From: Bacteroides intestinalis
Lineage (GTDB): Bacteria > Bacteroidota > Bacteroidia > Bacteroidales > Bacteroidaceae
Length of the DNA stretch: 8,859 nt
NCBI RefSeq assembly: GCF_902364365.1
Contig: NZ_CABJDN010000018.1
Location: forward strand, 1 to 8,859
Direction of reading: 5' to 3'
Positions 6,524 through 8,859 of this stretch are shown piece by piece. A model generated the notes under the pieces. The model had not been told where the DNA came from, made no database searches, and saw only the letters and a program-made list of their open reading frames with translations. The position numbers and the translations under genes are program-made. Numbering within the stretch: position 1 is the stretch's first letter; every line of letters starts with the position of its first letter.

Positions 6524-7609
6524 ATGAAAACCAAGATTCTATTTACCTTTTTATTCTTTGTAGCCGGAATATATTACTGCTACGGCCAAACAGATTTGAA
6601 AATTGACCCTAAAACTTTAGCAGTTCCTGAGAAAAACGGAATATGGGTACAACCTGCCCAAAATACCAAAGCACAACCAATATGGGGATTCGCTGATGGT
6701 ATCAGGATCGGGATCACTCCACTCGATGGTCCTCGGGGGCTGATTCGTATTTATACTCCTTATTTGGAACATGATGAATTTGTAGTAACTAACTTCATCG
6801 CATTTGAACCTATAGACAAAGCAAAAAGTATCCGGGGATTATCCGAATTAGAATGGAGTGAACTGGACAATGTACGTGGAAAACGTTTTTGGAGTAGTGA
6901 TACACCCGAAGCACCTTCTTTTCCTGATAAATATTATCCGGCACATGGAGTAGTGGCTAATGAAAACGGAGTTGAGACATTGACAGTGTATTTCTTTTGC
7001 GAGACATTTGATAACGGTGCAGATGTCTATGTTCGGATTAAGTTTACTGCAGGCAAACCTTATGAGTTTGAAATAACCGGATATGTAACGGAAGAATCCG
7101 ATGAATTAAGTCGTTTCATCCTTACAGCAACAATGGGTAACAAAGCCCGGCTTAGAACATTATATCTTGCAAACGGAAAAACAAAAGAAGCTGGTCAGTT
7201 ATGGCCAACTTATACAGATTCTAATTTTACTGAACACAATCATACCTCTTTGGCTGAAATGATAAAAGATAAAAATGGCGGTGCTTGGTTCATTGCTTCA
7301 CCTGATGAAAAAGATCCAACTCAAGCTGTTTATGCAGAAGATACTCATTCGCATTGGAAATATACCGGCAAGAAGGCTACACAATATTGGTATTGCCCAA
7401 AACCAGGTAATGAATTAGAAGGAGTGGTAAATGGACGCTATACTTATTGGGCCAGCAAATCTCCAATTCCCGGTGGTATCTCCTATGAAAATTTTGAATT
7501 GACAGAGCCTTTTCATGCCGGTCAGAGTTATATATTTGGTATAAGCCCTTTTTCACCGGAAGAAATTATATCGGGGATTAATTCAGACTCTGTTCCAAAT
7601 AAACCATAA
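6524..7609 (+). CDS. Secreted protein of unknown function
   Basis: A 361-residue protein I do not recognise. The N-terminus MKTKILFTFLFFVAGIYY is a typical Sec signal peptide, probably cut around G21/Q22. C19 is preceded by Tyr and does not form a lipobox, so the protein is more likely soluble in the periplasm or secreted than lipid-anchored. The mature part is rich in Trp, Tyr and alternating hydrophobic/polar residues (FADGIRIGITPLDGPRGLIR, VYVRIKFTAGKPYEFEITGY), suggesting a beta-sandwich or jelly-roll. Such folds are common in carbohydrate-binding or carbohydrate-active proteins, but no catalytic signature is evident. It is divergent from the LacI-type gene, and its promoter carries the same operator-like site as fucI, linking it to the same sugar regulon. 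It could release or bind D-arabinose- or L-fucose-containing glycans outside the cytoplasm; that is inference. The start is the ATG that gives the signal peptide. Confidence 0.85.
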   Translation: MKTKILFTFLFFVAGIYYCYGQTDLKIDPKTLAVPEKNGIWVQPAQNTKAQPIWGFADGIRIGITPLDGPRGLIRIYTPYLEHDEFVVTNFIAFEPIDKAKSIRGLSELEWSELDNVRGKRFWSSDTPEAPSFPDKYYPAHGVVANENGVETLTVYFFCETFDNGADVYVRIKFTAGKPYEFEITGYVTEESDELSRFILTATMGNKARLRTLYLANGKTKEAGQLWPTYTDSNFTEHNHTSLAEMIKDKNGGAWFIASPDEKDPTQAVYAEDTHSHWKYTGKKATQYWYCPKPGNELEGVVNGRYTYWASKSPIPGGISYENFELTEPFHAGQSYIFGISPFSPEEIISGINSDSVPNKP

Positions 7610-7621
7610 TTTCAACTCTAT

Positions 7622-7640
7622 CTTACTATTATATAGTAGG
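7622..7640 (+). terminator. Weak hairpin after the secreted-protein gene
   Basis: CTTACTAT (7622-7629) can pair with ATAGTAGG (7633-7640) around a 3-nt loop, with one G-U pair, 12 bp after the stop codon. The stem is AT-rich and the T tract that follows is broken (ttgtaacattttcttt). It is at best a weak terminator or a 3'-end stabiliser; the stronger candidate lies at 7841-7881. Confidence 0.3.
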
Positions 7641-7707
7641 TTGTAACATTTTCTTTAACCCAATCTATTTCACTTCTGCCTCATATCTAAATTTTAGTCG
7701 AACCTTG

Positions 7708-7790
7708 CTTACTCCCTACCTACTCCTTCTATATAATAAGGAGAAGGTAAGGAGTAGGTAGGGAGTAAGTAAGGAGTAGGTAAGGAGAGA
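7708..7790. repeat. 11-bp tandem repeat array forming a 21-bp hairpin
   Basis: Copies of an 11-mer close to GTAAGGAGTAG run head to tail at 7747-7757, 7758-7768, 7769-7779 and 7780-7790, with a diverged copy at 7736-7746. Two copies in the opposite orientation lie at 7709-7719 and 7720-7730. As a result, 7708-7728 is perfectly complementary to 7749-7769: a 21-bp stem with a 20-nt loop that can itself pair (CTCCTT 7723-7728 with AAGGAG 7738-7743). Several mutually exclusive foldings are possible. It lies downstream of the secreted-protein gene and upstream of its terminator. No function can be assigned. Confidence 0.9.
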
Positions 7791-7840
7791 GTGTAGTACA
7801 GGCATATTCATAATTCAGACAAAAATCGTGAGAATATAAT

Positions 7841-7881
7841 AAACAGTAGAAATGTGACTCAATTTCTACTGTTTGCTTTTT
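7841..7881 (+). terminator. Intrinsic terminator
   Basis: AAACAGTAGAAAT (7841-7853) and ATTTCTACTGTTT (7862-7874) form a perfect 13-bp stem with an 8-nt loop, followed by GC and a run of five T (7877-7881). It would end transcription from 6524-7609, and it shields the araB C-terminal fragment from upstream transcription. Confidence 0.75.
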
Positions 7882-7921
7882 GTATCCCTAACTTTCCTAA
7901 ATATAAGTATTAGATTCTCTA

Positions 7922-7974
7922 TTCTTTCTCAGTTCTTTTAGAACTTAACCCCTCTCTGCGAAATATTCTTCCGC
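7922..7974. repeat. Right arm of the 53-bp inverted repeat
   Basis: Exact reverse complement of 1-53, with the palindromic core AGTTCT-TTT-AGAACT at 7931-7945. Upstream of the arm is non-coding sequence; downstream is araB coding sequence in the matching frame. The arm is AT-rich (about 40% GC), like the operon, whereas the sequence immediately after it is clearly GC-richer. This makes the arm look like a piece of the left-end allele placed in front of a different araB C-terminal segment. Confidence 0.97.
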
Positions 7975-8859
7975 ATCTTTTCACCGAAACTTACACCAGC
8001 GACACCCGTGCCGGAACACTGACCACCGAATGGGCAGCCCGGTTGGGACTTCCCCAAGGCATCGCCGTAGCCGTAGGAGCACTCGATGCACACATGGGAG
8101 CCGTAGGAGCTTCGGTAGCACCAGGGGTACTGACACGCATCATGGGAACCTCCACATGCGACATCATGGTAGCGGAGAAAACCGAGATAGGCGACCGATG
8201 CATAGAAGGCATCTGCGGACAAGTAGACGGGTCCGTACTACCCGGATTCATAGGTTTCGAAGCCGGACAGTCAGCCTTTGGAGACATTTATGCATGGTTC
8301 GCGAAAGTGTCGTCATGGGCACTGAAGAATATTCCCGAAACGGAAGCCGGACAGAAAGTCTTGGATGACATGCTGACCGGTCTGACGCGTGAAGCCCAAG
8401 GGATAGAACTCTCAGAAGACAACATCGTCGCTCTGGACTGGATGAACGGTCGCCGTACCCCCTATGCCGACCAAAGTGTGAAAGGCGCTATTGCAGGACT
8501 CACTTTGGGCAGCACTGCCCCGGAGATCTTCAAAGCGCTGGTTGAAGCCACAGCATTCGGTTCCCGCCGCATTGTGGAACATATGAAAAGCCAGGGGCTG
8601 CGGATAGATTCGGTCAATGCCATTGGCGGAATCAGTAAGAAAGCTCCTTTTGTAATGCAGACGCTGGCAGACGTGCTGGGCATGCCTATCCGCATCGTAC
8701 GCTCGGAACAGACGTGTGCATTGGGTGCAGCTATGTTTGCGGCGGTTGCAGCGGGAGTTTATCCTACGGTCGAGGAAGCGATGAGGTATATGGGGTCGGA
8801 TATTGAAATAGAATATAGACCGGATACAGAAAGAAAGAAAATCTATGAAATACTTTATA
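7923..8859 (+). CDS. araB: Ribulokinase (AraB family) C-terminal half; no start, partial at right edge
   Basis: The open frame encodes the last part of the first FGGY domain and nearly all of the second. Seen: SVLLELNPSLRNILP from the repeat arm, then HLFTETYTSDT, GALDAHMGAVGA with the likely catalytic Asp (E. coli AraB D274 equivalent), MGTSTCDIMVA, GICGQVDGSVLPGFIGFEAG, QSAFGDIYAWF, DWMNGRRTP, the FGGY-type signature GGISKKAPFVMQ, and CALGAAMFAAVAAGVY. These match E. coli AraB in order. The frame is closed upstream by TAG at 7911-7913 and has no in-frame ATG until deep inside the conserved region, so it cannot be expressed as a normal kinase here. It is still open at the edge (...KIYEILY), probably within a few dozen residues of the natural end. 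Joined to the N-terminal half through the repeat, it gives 533 continuous codons. GC is about 53%, some 11 points above the N-terminal half, suggesting a different allele or source. Confidence 0.88.

Larger units (their letters stand above)
7610..7921. other. Non-coding stretch between the secreted-protein gene and the araB C-terminal half
   Basis: This 312-base AT-rich stretch contains no convincing gene. It holds a weak hairpin just after the stop codon, a hairpin-forming 11-bp repeat array (7708-7790), a strong terminator (7841-7881) and about 40 bases of plain sequence running into the right repeat arm. No promoter or start codon that would serve the downstream araB fragment is visible. 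Confidence 0.8.

Noticed and set aside
6524..6590. Lipoprotein signal at C19 of the secreted protein
   Set aside because: The residue before the cysteine is Tyr, and lipoboxes require a small residue there; a Sec cleavage near G21/Q22 fits better.
7708..7790. CRISPR-like array
   Set aside because: Units are only 11 bp, directly abutting with no spacers, and occur in both orientations; no cas genes are present.
1..7974. A composite transposon or insertion element bounded by the 53-bp inverted repeats
   Set aside because: No transposase, integrase or transfer gene lies between the arms, and the arms are plain araB coding sequence. The content is an ordinary sugar operon with its regulator.
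8030..8368. 112-codon Arg/His/Ser-rich plus-strand frame near the right end
   Set aside because: Out-of-frame reading of the araB C-terminal segment; the odd composition follows from its GC-rich codons. The antisense frames at 7938-8287 and 8462-8695 are likewise shadows.

Overview
The window looks like chromosomal DNA from a gut-type Bacteroidales, most likely Bacteroides or a close relative. The evidence is the AT-rich, Shine-Dalgarno-poor gene starts, promoters of the Bacteroides form (TTTG, 19-20 bp, TAnnTTTG), a lipoprotein of a Bacteroidetes-specific type, and close protein resemblance to Bacteroidales sugar-catabolism enzymes. All family assignments come from reading the translations against remembered families; no search was run.

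Layout. Positions 5205 down to 1 (minus strand) hold a tightly spaced catabolic operon: an L-fucose/D-arabinose isomerase (fucI), a lipoprotein of unknown function, a FucP-type sugar:H+ symporter, and the N-terminal half of an AraB-type ribulokinase that leaves the window at base 1. Upstream, also on the minus strand, is a LacI-family regulator (5285-6289). Divergent from it is a secreted protein of unknown function (6524-7609, plus strand). A 312-base non-coding stretch follows, containing an 11-bp tandem repeat folded into a long hairpin and a strong intrinsic terminator. The last ~0.9 kb (7923-8859, plus strand) is the C-terminal half of a ribulokinase with no start codon of its own.

How the genes fit together. 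FucI-type isomerases turn L-fucose into L-fuculose and D-arabinose into D-ribulose. The kinase here is AraB-like rather than FucK-like, and no fuculose-phosphate aldolase is visible. The simplest reading is therefore D-arabinose uptake (FucP-like), isomerisation to D-ribulose (FucI) and phosphorylation to D-ribulose 5-phosphate (AraB-like), feeding the pentose phosphate pathway. Two similar 20-bp pseudopalindromes with a central CG occupy exactly the same place (from the -33 TTG to 3 bp before the -7 box) in the fucI promoter and in the promoter of the secreted protein. This suggests that the LacI-type protein controls both units.

The most striking feature is that the two ribulokinase halves lie at opposite ends of the window on opposite strands, and share a perfect 53-bp inverted repeat (1-53 and 7922-7974) inside the coding sequence. 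Inverting the ~7.9 kb between the arms would rejoin the halves in frame, giving one 533-codon open frame with a continuous AraB sequence. GC content steps from about 42% in the N-terminal half to about 53% in the C-terminal half right after the repeat. This could be a real inversion or allele-swapping event in a catabolic operon. It could equally be an assembly or chimeric join, because the left arm coincides exactly with the window edge. The sequence alone cannot decide.
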